Source: Pirellulales bacterium
GTDB lineage: Bacteria; Planctomycetota; Planctomycetia; Pirellulales; UBA1268
Direction: 5' to 3'
NCBI GenBank assembly: GCA_018401745.1
Contig: JAGYJY010000010.1
Coordinates: forward strand, 62,001 to 126,000
DNA length: 64,000 bases
Each line of letters opens with the position of its first letter. Within the stretch, counting starts at the first letter, position 1. Both the position numbers and the translations under genes were made by a program. The notes under the pieces are model-generated. The model made no database searches, had not been told where the DNA came from, and saw nothing but the letters and a program-made list of their open reading frames with translations. Positions 17,329 through 26,163 of this stretch are shown here, in pieces.

Positions 17329-18336
17329 TCAGGCCGCACGACGGACCCCGGCTTCTGCGGAGAGCCCGCGTCGCGCCGCCACCATTCGCCGGGCCACCTC
17401 CGGCATCCGCACCGTGGCCCGCCAGCCAAGCTGAGCCAAGGCCTTCGCTGGATCGCCACGGCCGCAGGCGATCTCCGTCGGCCGTCGCAGGCAGGGATCG
17501 AACTGCACATGGCGACGCCAGTCGAGGCCGACCGCAGAAAACGCTTCCGCAACAAAGTCCTCAAGCGATGCCGTGTGGCCGGTTGCGATCACATAATCCT
17601 CGGGCTGCTCCGCGGTGAGCATGCGGTGCATTGCCTCGACATACTCCGGGGCCCAGCCCCAGTCGCGGGCGATCGCGAGATCGCCAAGGCTGACGGTCTC
17701 CCGCTGGCCCGCGGCGATCTGGCAGGCAGCCGCCACGACCTTCTGCGTGACAAACCGTTCCGGCCGCAGGGGGCTCTCGTGGTTGAAGAGGATGCCGGTG
17801 GCCGCGTGGAGTCCGTAGGCCTCGCGATACTGGGCCACCTGCCAGAAGCTCGTCGCTTTGGCGATCGCATACGGGCTGCGGGGCCGGAGGATGGTGGCCT
17901 CGTTGGCCGGCTGGCCATCGGTGTTGCCAAACATCTCCGAGCTGCCAGCGTTGTAGAGCCGGATCGGCCGATCGATCATGCGAATCGTTTCGAGCAGGTT
18001 CACCGTGCCCACAATGATGCTCTCAAACGTTTCCACCGGCTGCTCAAAGGAGAGCCCCACCGAAGTCTGGCCGGCAAGGTTGTAGATCTCATCTGGCTCG
18101 CTGCGGCTGACCACCTGCATGGTTGAGCGGAAGTCGACCAGCGACATCGAGACCAGCTTCACCCGCTGCTTAATACCCAGCCGAGTGAGCCCTTCGAAGC
18201 GGCTGCCAGCAGCGTCGCGGCTGGTGCCGACCACCCGATAGCCACGATCGAGCAGGTGCCGGGCAAGATAACTGCCATCCTGCCCACCGATGCCGACGAT
18301 CAGGGCCGTCCCAGCCGGAGTGACTGTTGTAGACAT
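17329..18336 (-). CDS. gmd: GDP-mannose 4,6-dehydratase
   Basis: 335 residues. The N-terminus ALIVGIGGQDGSYLARHLLDRGY is the glycine-rich NADP-binding loop of Gmd. The SDR catalytic set is SSEMFGN (Thr/Ser region) and SPYAIAKATS (Y-x3-K). ILFNHESPLRPERFVTQKV is a Gmd hallmark. It converts GDP-D-mannose to GDP-4-keto-6-deoxy-D-mannose, the precursor of GDP-L-fucose, GDP-D-rhamnose or GDP-perosamine. No GDP-fucose synthase (fcl) is next to it, so the final sugar cannot be named. It is followed by the hydrolase gene's convergent end and preceded by the repeat-rich spacer at 18459-19032. Confidence 0.95.
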   Translation of the reverse strand: MSTTVTPAGTALIVGIGGQDGSYLARHLLDRGYRVVGTSRDAAGSRFEGLTRLGIKQRVKLVSMSLVDFRSTMQVVSRSEPDEIYNLAGQTSVGLSFEQPVETFESIIVGTVNLLETIRMIDRPIRLYNAGSSEMFGNTDGQPANEATILRPRSPYAIAKATSFWQVAQYREAYGLHAATGILFNHESPLRPERFVTQKVVAAACQIAAGQRETVSLGDLAIARDWGWAPEYVEAMHRMLTAEQPEDYVIATGHTASLEDFVAEAFSAVGLDWRRHVQFDPCLRRPTEIACGRGDPAKALAQLGWRATVRMPEVARRMVAARRGLSAEAGVRRAA

Positions 18337-18458
18337 CGTCTCTCACCTTGTGCTGCCAGAGGATCGCAGCCGGGACGGTAGCAGACCCGCCACCTCGACC
18401 AAACGTCAGAAACCTGCACCAGCAGCCAACTTTTCTGCCAACGAGCGGATGGGAGGAA

Positions 18459-19032
18459 GACCGCGCGCGGGTGGTCCGGCTCGGCAAGGACGAGGGGGAA
18501 CGGGACGGGTCCTCGGGCCGCGAAGCGGCCTCGGCGAAGCCGAGGTGCCTGCGGCACCCGAAGACCCGTCCCGCTTGCACCCACCCCGCCGCTTCCCCCC
18601 GGCCGCTGACCGCCGCATCCTGCCCGGCCGCAGGCCGCCGCTCCTGCGGCGGACAGGCCGCTCGCTTACGCCGTGAAGCCAGGCTGAGCCCGGGCCGAAT
18701 GAGCCGGCCTCGCGGTCGCGGCGGACTCGCTTCACGCCTGCGAAGCCATCCTGGCCTTCGCAGGCTAGAGCGGCCGGTCAAAAAGCCAAGGTTTTTGACG
18801 GCCGCTGACCGCCGCTCCTGCGGCGGACAGGCCGTCCTTAAAACCGTAAGCGAGGGGTGAGCCCGGGCCGAATGAGCCGGCCTTGCAGTCGAGCGCAGCC
18901 CGGAGGGCGAAAGCGAGAATGCACGAGTGAGCGAAGCCAGGATGGCGAAGCGAACGCTCGGCGAATCGGCTTGGGCTCACCCCGAGCGACCCCGAACGCT
19001 CGGCTCATCGCCCCGGGCTCACCCCGAGCGAC
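18459..19032. repeat. Dispersed modular palindromic repeat, copy B
   Basis: This 700-bp spacer between gmd and the epimerase contains no credible gene. It starts with the CCGCGCGCGG palindrome module followed by GTGGTCCGGCTCGG (18462-18484), also seen at 27568-27905. Next is the GGGACGGGTC/GACCCGTCCC hairpin module (about 18500-18573). A GAGCCCGGGCCGAATGAGCC segment appears twice (about 18686 and 18858). The terminal module is bounded by GGGGTGAGCCC (18854-18864) and GGGCTCACCCC (18973-18983 and 19015-19025). An AAAAAGCCAAGG/tttttgac hairpin near 18779-18800 is unique to this copy. It ends about 17 nt from the stop codon of the gene at 19047. Confidence 0.85.
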
Positions 19033-19046
19033 CTCACCCTGCGGCC

Positions 19047-20027
19047 TCACCCAGCAGCCTGCCGCTCCGCAAACCAGCCCACCGTGGCAGCGACGCCGTC
19101 GGTGAGGGCCATGGTCGGCTTCCAGTGCAGCACGTCAGCGGCACGCGATGCGTCGACCAGGTTGCTGCGTAGGTCGCCGGGCCGGGCCGGGCCGTGGGCC
19201 GGCTCTGGCAGCGGAGACGTCTCGCCTCGGGCGGCACGGCGCGTGGCCACCTGGCGGCGGATCTCCGCCTCGAGCTCGTTGACGTCGGTGCCGATGCCCG
19301 TGCCGATGTTGAGGCTCGTCAGGCTGCCAGGCTGGACGGCCGGCAGGTCCGCAGTCAGGGCCGTGACATTGGCTGCAGCGACGTCGGGGCCGTAGACGTA
19401 GTCGCGGACGTAGCGACCATCACCATTGATCGTGGCGGCTTCTCCGGCGAGCAGTCGCTTGCTGAAGATCGCCACCACACCGGCCTCGCCGTGGGGATTC
19501 TGGCGGGGGCCGTAGACGTTGGAGTAGCGGAGGGCGACGGCCGCCAGGCCGTGCTCGCTGGCGTAGAAACTCAGATACCGCTCACCCACCCACTTGGTGA
19601 TGCCGTAAGGCGAGATCGGGTTGGCCGGGGTGTTTTCGGGGGCCGGGCTTGTTGCCTCGCCGTAAAGCACGCCACCGCTGGAGGCAAACACGAGCCGCGT
19701 GCAGCCGCCGGCTGCAGCAGCATCGAGCACGTTGATCAGGCCGATGCAGTTGACCTGGGCGTCAAAGAGCGGCTCCCGCACCGAACGGCTGACCGACATC
19801 TGGGCGGCCTGATGGCAGACGGCTGCGGGCTTCTCGCGGGCAAACACATCGGCCACCGCGGCCGTGTCGACGATGTCGACGACGTGCAGCGGCACCTCGG
19901 GAGGGAGGTTGTCTCGTGAGCCGCTGGAGAGGTCGTCGATGACACAGGCCTGATGCCCAGCGGCGAGCAGCTGATCAACGATGTGGCTGCCGATGAAGCC
20001 GGCCCCTCCGGTGACGAGGACCTTCAT
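19047..20027 (-). CDS. NAD-dependent nucleotide-sugar epimerase/dehydratase (GalE family)
   Basis: 326 residues from ATG 20027, which follows GGGAGA and gives the canonical MKVLVTGGAGFIGSHIVDQLL. The SDR catalytic set is FASSGGVLYG (Ser) and SPYGITKWVGE (Y-x3-K); YSNVYGPRQNPHGEAGVVAIF and RDYVYGPDVA are extended-SDR substrate loops. It fits UDP-glucose 4-epimerase-like enzymes that interconvert UDP-sugars for polysaccharide synthesis, but the exact substrate cannot be read from sequence. It lies in the polysaccharide locus between gmd and a glycosyltransferase. Confidence 0.88.
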   Translation of the reverse strand: MKVLVTGGAGFIGSHIVDQLLAAGHQACVIDDLSSGSRDNLPPEVPLHVVDIVDTAAVADVFAREKPAAVCHQAAQMSVSRSVREPLFDAQVNCIGLINVLDAAAAGGCTRLVFASSGGVLYGEATSPAPENTPANPISPYGITKWVGERYLSFYASEHGLAAVALRYSNVYGPRQNPHGEAGVVAIFSKRLLAGEAATINGDGRYVRDYVYGPDVAAANVTALTADLPAVQPGSLTSLNIGTGIGTDVNELEAEIRRQVATRRAARGETSPLPEPAHGPARPGDLRSNLVDASRAADVLHWKPTMALTDGVAATVGWFAERQAAG

Positions 20028-20129
20028 GACGTCTCTCCCAAGCAAGGTGCTGATCAAACCGACGCGATTGTTGCGAATCTATCCGGGCGACCGCTCGGCC
20101 GACAGGCCGGCCGATGCTGACGGCGGGCA

Positions 20130-21445
20130 TCAGGCGGCAGAGGCTTCCGGCCCACCAGCCGTGGAAAGACTCGCCTCATAGAGGGACCGATACCGCCGCA
20201 CCTGCCCGCTGACCTCAAACTCCTCGCGAACCAGGGCTCCGCCGGCGGCTGCCATGCGGCTCCGCAGCGCAGGATCGTCGGCCAGCGTGAGCATTGCCTG
20301 CGCGAGGTCGGCCGCGTCGCGGGGACGAGCGAGCAGGCCAGTCTCGCCATGCCGGACCACCTCAGGCACGCCTCCGACCTCAAACGCGACCACAGGCGTG
20401 CCACAGGCGAGCGACTCGACCGCCGTCTGCGAAATCGTCTCGGCGTGCGAGGGCAGGGCAAAGATATCGGCGGCGGAAAAGGCCCGCCGCTGTTCGGCAG
20501 GGTCGGTGAGAAAGCCCAGCTTCACCAGCGGCACCGTCGCGATGCCCTCCGGCGGCTGATCCTTACCAAAGAGCAGGCCCGTGACCCGGCACCGCTCGGG
20601 CAGCCGGGAGATCGCCTCAAGAAACTCGCGGATGCCTTTGGGCTCATTCCGCAGCGACTCTGCCGCGTAGGCCACGACCAGGCCGTCGTCGGGCAGCCCC
20701 AGCTCACGACGCGCGGCGGCCTTGTTGAGCGGGAAGAAGTCTTGCAGCGAGATGCCGTTGCGGATCGTGTGGAAGCTGGTGCCGGCGGGCACGACGCTGC
20801 TGGCCCGGGCAAGCTGCTCCAGCCAGCGGCTCGGCGTGACCACCTCAAGCCGGCGGCCGGCCAGCGCCTCCCGCTTGATCGTGTGGTCACGAAAGGAGAG
20901 GTCGTGGTCGCCGGGCCGGCCGAGGATCGGACAACGGCCGCAGTCCGCCGTGAAACGGTCGCAGTCGAAGGCGTGGTGGCAGCCGCCGGTGAGCGGCTGC
21001 ATGTCGTGCAGCGTCCAGACCAGTCGGCACAGCCGCTCGGCAGGCTGGCAAAGAACGAGCGGTAGTCGATGATCTGGCTCACCCAGTGCAGATGCACAAG
21101 ATCACAGGCCGCCAGCTCACCCGCAAACGGCGTGTCGTAGGGTCGCACAGGCCCGCTGTACATGCCCGACCGCTGGGCCTTGCCTTTGCGGTACAGCGTG
21201 CGAAGCAGCCGCTCCCGGCTCCAGCGAAGTGAAGCAGCGACAAGCCGCACTGGCTGCCGGACCGGCGGCATCCCCCAGGGAAGGAGCCGGTAGCTCTCGG
21301 CATCGGCACCGGCTTCCGCCTGCCAGCGGACGTCGGTATGCCAGTAGCGGCTGGGCACGCCTTCCGCGAGCAGGCCGTGGTGCAGCCGCCGCGAGGCCAC
21401 CGCAGCGCCACCGTCGAGATAGGCATTGATGTGGTGGATCCGCAC
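20130..21445 (-). CDS. Glycosyltransferase, GT4-like (one frameshift)
   Basis: GTG 21445 starts VRIHHINAYLDGGAAVASRRLHHGL, the acceptor-side N-terminus of GT4 enzymes. ACDLVHLHWVSQIIDYRSFF follows, then the frame breaks near 21036-21040; adding one G restores ...LPERLCRLVWTLHDMQPLTGG. A Cys/His-rich stretch (CHHAFDCDRFTADCGRCP) is typical of one GT4 subgroup. The donor domain has VTPSRWLEQLA, VAYAAESLRNEPKGI, GFLTDPAEQRRAFSAADIFALPSHAETISQTAVESLACGTPVVAFEVGG with the donor-binding Glu. It transfers a sugar onto a lipid-linked glycan at the inner membrane face; donor and acceptor unknown. Confidence 0.82.
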
Positions 21446-21659
21446 CGAAACACCGCCTGCCGCTGTTGTGTTCAAACCTGACGCCGTCTGGCAGACGGTA
21501 CACAATTGTGGCCCGCCAGCCACACACCATCTCAAGCCGCAGCTCCCTGCGAGCCAGGGCCGCACCGTCGCCCGATTCCCGTTGTCCGCCGTGGCACGCA
21601 TCTCTAGTCTCCCCATCCTGCCGCGGCCACGGTTCTCATGCCTTTCCAGAGTTGTTGTG

Positions 21660-22892
21660 ATGGTCTCCTCCGCTGCATCGCCCGCTTTCGGCGGCCCGAT
21701 CGCGATCGTCAGCCACACGATCCCCGGCGATCTCAACGGCCAGGCCGTGATGCTCGACCGGCTGACGACGGCAGACTCGGGGTCGGGGTTTGTGTTGATC
21801 GACACCGACCGCAAAGCCCGGCCGCGGGCCGAGCGGCCCGGCGGGATCGCCTGCCACCCCGTCGGCACGCCCTTTGTGCTGCGAAAGCTCTTTCGCGCTC
21901 CTCGCTTTCACCTGCAGCTGTATCGAGCACTCGTCCGCCAGCGATCGAAGGCGATTGCCAGGATTGCCCGTCAGCACGGCTGCCAGAGCATCGTCGGCTG
22001 CACAGGCGGCGATCTCGTCGACCTGCCCGCCAGCGTGGAGGCCGGCAGCCGCACCGGGCTGCCGACCTTTCTCTACTACTTCGACGACTACCAGGTGCAG
22101 TGGGACATCCTTGGCGGCCGCTGGTCGCCGCAGGCAGTGGCGCAGCTTCGCAACCACGCTGAGCCGGAGGTGCTCAGGCGGTGCCAGGGCGTGATCGTGC
22201 CCAACGAAACCCTCGCCAGCGACATCCGCGGCCGCAGCGATGTGCCTGTGGCCATCGTCCGCAATCCGGTCGACACCGCTGCCTACGGCGAACTCCGTCG
22301 CCAGTTTCCGCGGCGGCCGCTCGATCCATCGCAGCCGCTCTCGATCGTCTACACAGGCTCCGTCTACGCCGCCCAGGCCGACTCACTGCGGCGGCTGTGC
22401 GAGGCGATCGATCTGCTGAAGACCCGTGGACTCCAGCTGCAGCTCAACGTGCACGGGCCGCAGCCGAGCCCGGAGGTCCTCCGCGGGCTTCCAGCCGACC
22501 GCATCGCCTTCCATCCGCCGGTGTCGAATGCCCAGAGCGCTCGGCTGCAGGTGCAGGCCGACCTGCTGTTTCTACCTTTGAGTTTCGACTGCGAGTTTCC
22601 TGAGCTGATCCGCACCTCAGCGCCGGGCAAGTTTGGGGAATACCTCGCCGCGGGAACGCCCCTCGTCGTGCATGCCCCGACCGACTCGTTTCCGATCAGG
22701 TTTGTCACCGAGCACGCCTGTGCAGCCGCCTGCAGCGTGCCCGAGGGAGCCGCGGTTGCCGAAACGATCGCTGAGATGCTGCTGAACCCTCACCGCTGCG
22801 AAGAGCGGACCCGCCGTGCAATCGCGGCGGCCGACGGGTTTGACGAAACGATCAATCGGGAGCGGTTCTGCCGGTTCGTTTGCAGGCTGTGA
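21660..22892 (+). CDS. Glycosyltransferase of unknown donor specificity (GT-B fold)
   Basis: 410 residues from ATG 21660. PIAIVSHTIPGDLNGQAVMLDRL begins the N-terminal domain; TFLYYFDDYQVQWDILGG, GVIVPNETLASDIRG, VAIVRNPVDTAAY and SIVYTGSVYAAQADSLRRLCEAIDLL follow the usual GT-B order. The C-terminal part has ADLLFLPLSFDCEFPELIRTSAPGKFGEYLAAGTPLVVHAP, where the donor-site Glu is probably in GKFGEYLA. It is the only plus-strand gene inside the polysaccharide locus and shares a 214-bp divergent promoter region with the GT at 20130. Confidence 0.82.
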   Translation: MVSSAASPAFGGPIAIVSHTIPGDLNGQAVMLDRLTTADSGSGFVLIDTDRKARPRAERPGGIACHPVGTPFVLRKLFRAPRFHLQLYRALVRQRSKAIARIARQHGCQSIVGCTGGDLVDLPASVEAGSRTGLPTFLYYFDDYQVQWDILGGRWSPQAVAQLRNHAEPEVLRRCQGVIVPNETLASDIRGRSDVPVAIVRNPVDTAAYGELRRQFPRRPLDPSQPLSIVYTGSVYAAQADSLRRLCEAIDLLKTRGLQLQLNVHGPQPSPEVLRGLPADRIAFHPPVSNAQSARLQVQADLLFLPLSFDCEFPELIRTSAPGKFGEYLAAGTPLVVHAPTDSFPIRFVTEHACAAACSVPEGAAVAETIAEMLLNPHRCEERTRRAIAAADGFDETINRERFCRFVCRL

Positions 22893-22926
22893 AACTAGTC
22901 TGCCGCCGCGGCACACCCCGGGCGAC

Positions 22927-24060
22927 TCAGGCCGGAGGCATGCTCCAGACCCGCTCTCGCACGTAGGGGATGTAGCTCGTTACGAGCTTGAGCACCTTCC
23001 AGGAGACGTCGAGCGGCTGATAGGCGGGCACGTGGTGAGCGGCCTCACCGCGGGCAGCCGCCGCTGCAATGGTCATCGCCACCGCCGGCAGCACGGTGTC
23101 GCGGCCGAGGCCGCACATCGCCAGCACGCCGGCATCCATGCCTTCGGGCCGCTCGTGGGTGTCGCGGATGGTGACCGCCGGGAAGCCGAGGATCGCCGAC
23201 TCCTCGGTGATGGTGCCACTATCGGAAAGCACGCAGGCGGCCTGCTGCTGCAGATGGATGTAGTCGAAGAAGCCAAACGGCTTCTCAAACCGCACCCGCG
23301 GATCGACCGCGAGGCCCTCGAGCTTCTCAAGTCTCGCCCGCGTGCGGGGATGCGTGGAGACGAGCACGGGCAGGCCGTGGGCCTCGGCGAGAGCATTCAG
23401 GGCGTCAACGAGCGTGGCCAGCCGAGCTGGATCGTCAACGTTTTCCTCGCGATGGGCGCTGGCGAGAAAGTAGCCCTGGGGCGAGAGCCCCTGCTTGGCG
23501 AGCACGGGCGAGGCGGCAATCTGCTGGCGAAAGGTGGCAAACACCTCTGGCAGGTGGCTGCCGAGCACAAACACCCGGTCGGGCGGCAGGTTTTCCGCCA
23601 GCAGGTAGCGACGGGCATGCTCGGTGATCGTGATGTTGATGTCGCTGAGGTGATCCACGATCTTGCGGTTGATCTCCTCGGGCACCCGCTGATCGAAGCA
23701 GCGGTTGCCCGCCTCCATGTGAAACACGGGGATCTTGCGACGCTTCGCCGCGATCACCGCCAGGCAGGAGTTGGTGTCGCCGTAGATCATGAGCGCGTCG
23801 GGCGCCTCGTCCGCCAGTGCCCCGTCGGCCCGCTCGATCACGCGGGCGATGGTGGCAGCTGCGGTGGGGCCGGCGGCTTCGAGGAAGCGGTCGGGCCTGC
23901 GAATGCCCAGGTCGTCAAAGAAGACCTGATTGAGCTCGTAGTCGTAGTTCTGCCCGGTGTGCACGAGCACATGCTCGGTGTGCTCATCAAACCGTTCGAT
24001 CACGCGACACATCTTGATCAGCTCAGGACGCGTCCCGACGATCGTCATCACCTTAGGCAC
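22927..24060 (-). CDS. UDP-N-acetylglucosamine 2-epimerase family (WecB; WbjD/WbvD/FnlC-like)
   Basis: 377 residues. MPKVMTIVGTRPELIKM, HTGQNYDYELNQVFFDDLGI, MIYGDTNSCLAVIAAKRRKIPVFHMEAGNRC, and the C-terminal SDSGTITEESAILGFPAVTIR (catalytic and UDP-binding) define WecB-type 2-epimerases. As it is coupled to the FnlA/CapE-like dehydratase (8-bp overlap at 24053-24060) and the reductase at 25147, it most likely epimerises C2 of a 6-deoxy-HexNAc rather than UDP-GlcNAc itself, giving UDP-L-FucNAc or UDP-L-QuiNAc. That role is inferred from the published Wbj/Wbv pathways, not seen in the sequence. Confidence 0.9.
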   Translation of the reverse strand: MPKVMTIVGTRPELIKMCRVIERFDEHTEHVLVHTGQNYDYELNQVFFDDLGIRRPDRFLEAAGPTAAATIARVIERADGALADEAPDALMIYGDTNSCLAVIAAKRRKIPVFHMEAGNRCFDQRVPEEINRKIVDHLSDINITITEHARRYLLAENLPPDRVFVLGSHLPEVFATFRQQIAASPVLAKQGLSPQGYFLASAHREENVDDPARLATLVDALNALAEAHGLPVLVSTHPRTRARLEKLEGLAVDPRVRFEKPFGFFDYIHLQQQAACVLSDSGTITEESAILGFPAVTIRDTHERPEGMDAGVLAMCGLGRDTVLPAVAMTIAAAAARGEAAHHVPAYQPLDVSWKVLKLVTSYIPYVRERVWSMPPA

Positions 24061-25063
24061 GCAGCTGCTCCTGCACGTAGTCGAGCTTCAAGAGCAGGTC
24101 GACCACTTCCTGCTTCTCGAGCCTGGTGGTGTTGTGGGAGGTGTAGTCGTCGCTTGTCGACACGCTCGTCTCGCCCTCCACGAAATACTTGGCGTAGTTG
24201 AGATCGCGGTTGTCGGCGGGGATGCGGTAGTAGCGGGTGTCGTCGATGGCCTTGGCCATCTCCTCGCGGGAGACGAGCGACTCAAAGAGCTTTTCGCCGT
24301 GGCGGGTTCCGATCACCCGCACGCGGCTGCCGCCGCCAAAGATCTCAAGCAGCGCCTCGGCCAGCACCTGCACCGTGCAGGCAGGCGCCTTCTGCACGAA
24401 GATGTCGCCCTGCTGGCCGTGGGCAAAGGCATGCAGCACGAGATCGACCGAGTCGGGCAGCGACATCAGGAAGCGGGTCATGGTCGGGTCGGTGACGGTC
24501 ACGTCGCGGCCCGCCTTGATCTGGTCGATGAACAGCGGAATCACCGAGCCCCTTGAGGCCATCACGTTGCCGTAGCGGGTCGCCGAGAGCACCGTCTCCC
24601 CCTCCATGCGGATGCGGCTCTTGGCGACCATCAGCTTCTCCATCATCGCCTTGGAGAGGCCCATCGCGTTGATCGGATAGACCGCCTTGTCGGTGCTCAG
24701 CACAATCATCCGCTTGACGCCCCGCGCGATCGCGGCATTCATCACGTTCTCCGCACCGAGCACGTTCGTTCGCACCGCCTCGAGCGGATAAAACTCGCAG
24801 CTGGGCACCTGCTTGAGCGCGGCGGCGTGAAAGACGTAATCGCATCCATGCAGGGCGTCGGAGATGCTGTCGGAGTTGCGAACGTCGCCAATATAAAACT
24901 TCAGCTTGGGATGGTTCAGCGTGATCCGCATGTCTTCTTGCTTCTTCTCGTCGCGGCTAAACACGCGGATCTCGCGAACGCCGGTATCGAGGAAGCGGCG
25001 GAGCACGGCGTTGCCGAAAGAGCCGGTGCCGCCGGTAATCATCAGAACCTTGTCGTCAAACAT
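24053..25063 (-). CDS. UDP-GlcNAc 4,6-dehydratase/5-epimerase (CapE/WbjB/FnlA-like)
   Basis: 336 residues. MFDDKVLMITGGTGSFGNAVLRRFL is the NADP-binding loop. The SDR triad has Met where most family members have Tyr: YPINAMGLSKAMMEKLMV, the SMK-type feature known for CapE and FlaA1-like enzymes. It makes a UDP-2-acetamido-2,6-dideoxy-L-arabino-hexos-4-ulose from UDP-GlcNAc, the first committed step to UDP-L-FucNAc or UDP-L-QuiNAc. It starts the sub-operon that continues with the 2-epimerase; the reductase gene lies 83 bp upstream. Confidence 0.92.
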   Translation of the reverse strand: MFDDKVLMITGGTGSFGNAVLRRFLDTGVREIRVFSRDEKKQEDMRITLNHPKLKFYIGDVRNSDSISDALHGCDYVFHAAALKQVPSCEFYPLEAVRTNVLGAENVMNAAIARGVKRMIVLSTDKAVYPINAMGLSKAMMEKLMVAKSRIRMEGETVLSATRYGNVMASRGSVIPLFIDQIKAGRDVTVTDPTMTRFLMSLPDSVDLVLHAFAHGQQGDIFVQKAPACTVQVLAEALLEIFGGGSRVRVIGTRHGEKLFESLVSREEMAKAIDDTRYYRIPADNRDLNYAKYFVEGETSVSTSDDYTSHNTTRLEKQEVVDLLLKLDYVQEQLRA

Positions 25064-25146
25064 GCGGGAAGCCTTCCAGAGCTCCGAAGGGACTCAGACG
25101 GGCAGTCGTTGCCGGTGGGTGGATGCGTGCCAATCGGTGAATCAGG

Positions 25147-26001
25147 TCAGTTGAAGGCGTGCATCCGGCGGACAAGTTCCGGCCAGGGCGGAGGCACGTA
25201 GCCGGTTGCGTCGCGGAAGCGGGTCGCGTCGAGAGAGCGGTCGATCACCACCTCATCGCTGGGATCGATGTCGATCTCCTTGCCATACTCGGCAGCGACC
25301 AGCCGTAGGAGCGACTCCTTGTCGATCGGCTCAGCAGCGATGTGGTAGAGGCCGTGGATCTCCGGATGCGGCAGCACGTAATCGCGGACGAGCGTGGAGA
25401 GCTCCACCGTGGGCAGGCCTGAGAAGATCGCCTTGCGAAAGCCCTTTACGCTGCCCTGCTGTGCGAGAAACCAGCCGACCAGGCTGCGGGCTCCCGACTG
25501 CTCGGTGCCGATGATCGAGGTTCGCAGCGTGATCGCGTGTGGCTCATCGACCTCGCCAAGCAGCTTGGAGCGGCCGTAGAGGTGCGGGGCGTCGGGCTCG
25601 TCGGCCTCGGTGTACATCCCCGTCTTGCCAGAGAAGACGCAGTCGGTGCTGACATGCACCAGCCGGGCCCCGCAGAGCCGGCAGAGCTGGGCGAGCCGGT
25701 GCGGAAAGAGGGTGTTGCGGGGGATCGCCTGAAGCAGGTCTTCCACATCGGCCACCTGCTTGACGATGCCCACGCAGTTGATCACGACATCCGGCATCGC
25801 GGTGGCGAAGGCCCGCACGACGGAGTCGTGGTTGTCGATATCGATGCCGGTCAGCAGCCTCTCCGCGAGTTCGTCGCTGAAAAACCGCCGCGTGCCTTCG
25901 CTGCGGGCGGTGGCCATCACCTCGTGCTCGGGGCTCTCCCCAAACACGCGAAACATGGCATTACCGAGCATGCCAGAGGCACCGAACACAAGAATCCGCA
26001 T
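25147..26001 (-). CDS. RmlD-like SDR nucleotide-sugar reductase (WbvR-like)
   Basis: 284 residues from ATG 26001 (MRILVFGASGMLGNAMFRVF). It has VVINCVGIVKQV, LVHVSTDCVFSGKTGMY and the Y-x3-K dyad in HLYGRSKLLGEV. RmlD-family members reduce 4-keto-6-deoxy sugars. It lacks the C-terminal cupin domain that makes CapF/WbjC about 370 residues long, and so resembles the short reductase WbvR of the UDP-L-QuiNAc pathway more. The start is judged by alignment to the family; the upstream 162 bp include a fragment of the dispersed repeat at 26141. Confidence 0.85.
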   Translation of the reverse strand: MRILVFGASGMLGNAMFRVFGESPEHEVMATARSEGTRRFFSDELAERLLTGIDIDNHDSVVRAFATAMPDVVINCVGIVKQVADVEDLLQAIPRNTLFPHRLAQLCRLCGARLVHVSTDCVFSGKTGMYTEADEPDAPHLYGRSKLLGEVDEPHAITLRTSIIGTEQSGARSLVGWFLAQQGSVKGFRKAIFSGLPTVELSTLVRDYVLPHPEIHGLYHIAAEPIDKESLLRLVAAEYGKEIDIDPSDEVVIDRSLDATRFRDATGYVPPPWPELVRRMHAFN

Positions 26002-26140
26002 GGCGGGAGAACCTGCCGAGGAAAACGAGGACGACTGGGAAACCCCAGCAACGAAACCCAAGAACCGGGCGAAAGCCCTACCGCCGGCGATTGTGCGGCT
26101 AACGCCGTCACGGGAGCAAGATCGGTTCTCTCGCGCCCCC

Positions 26141-26161
26141 GGCCTCACCCCGAGCGACCCC
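26141..26161. repeat. Dispersed palindromic repeat, terminal fragment (copy D)
   Basis: The sequence GGCCTCACCCCGAGCGACCC and its last C match the distal end of copies A-C. It ends three bases from the stop codon of the glycosyltransferase at 26164, the same position relative to the gene as in the complete copies. The rest of the element is absent here. Confidence 0.7.
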
Positions 26162-26163
26162 AC

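Noticed and set aside
18170..18860. Open frames over copy B of the repeat
   Set aside because: Same frames appear in other copies; low complexity, no start signal, and no homology.
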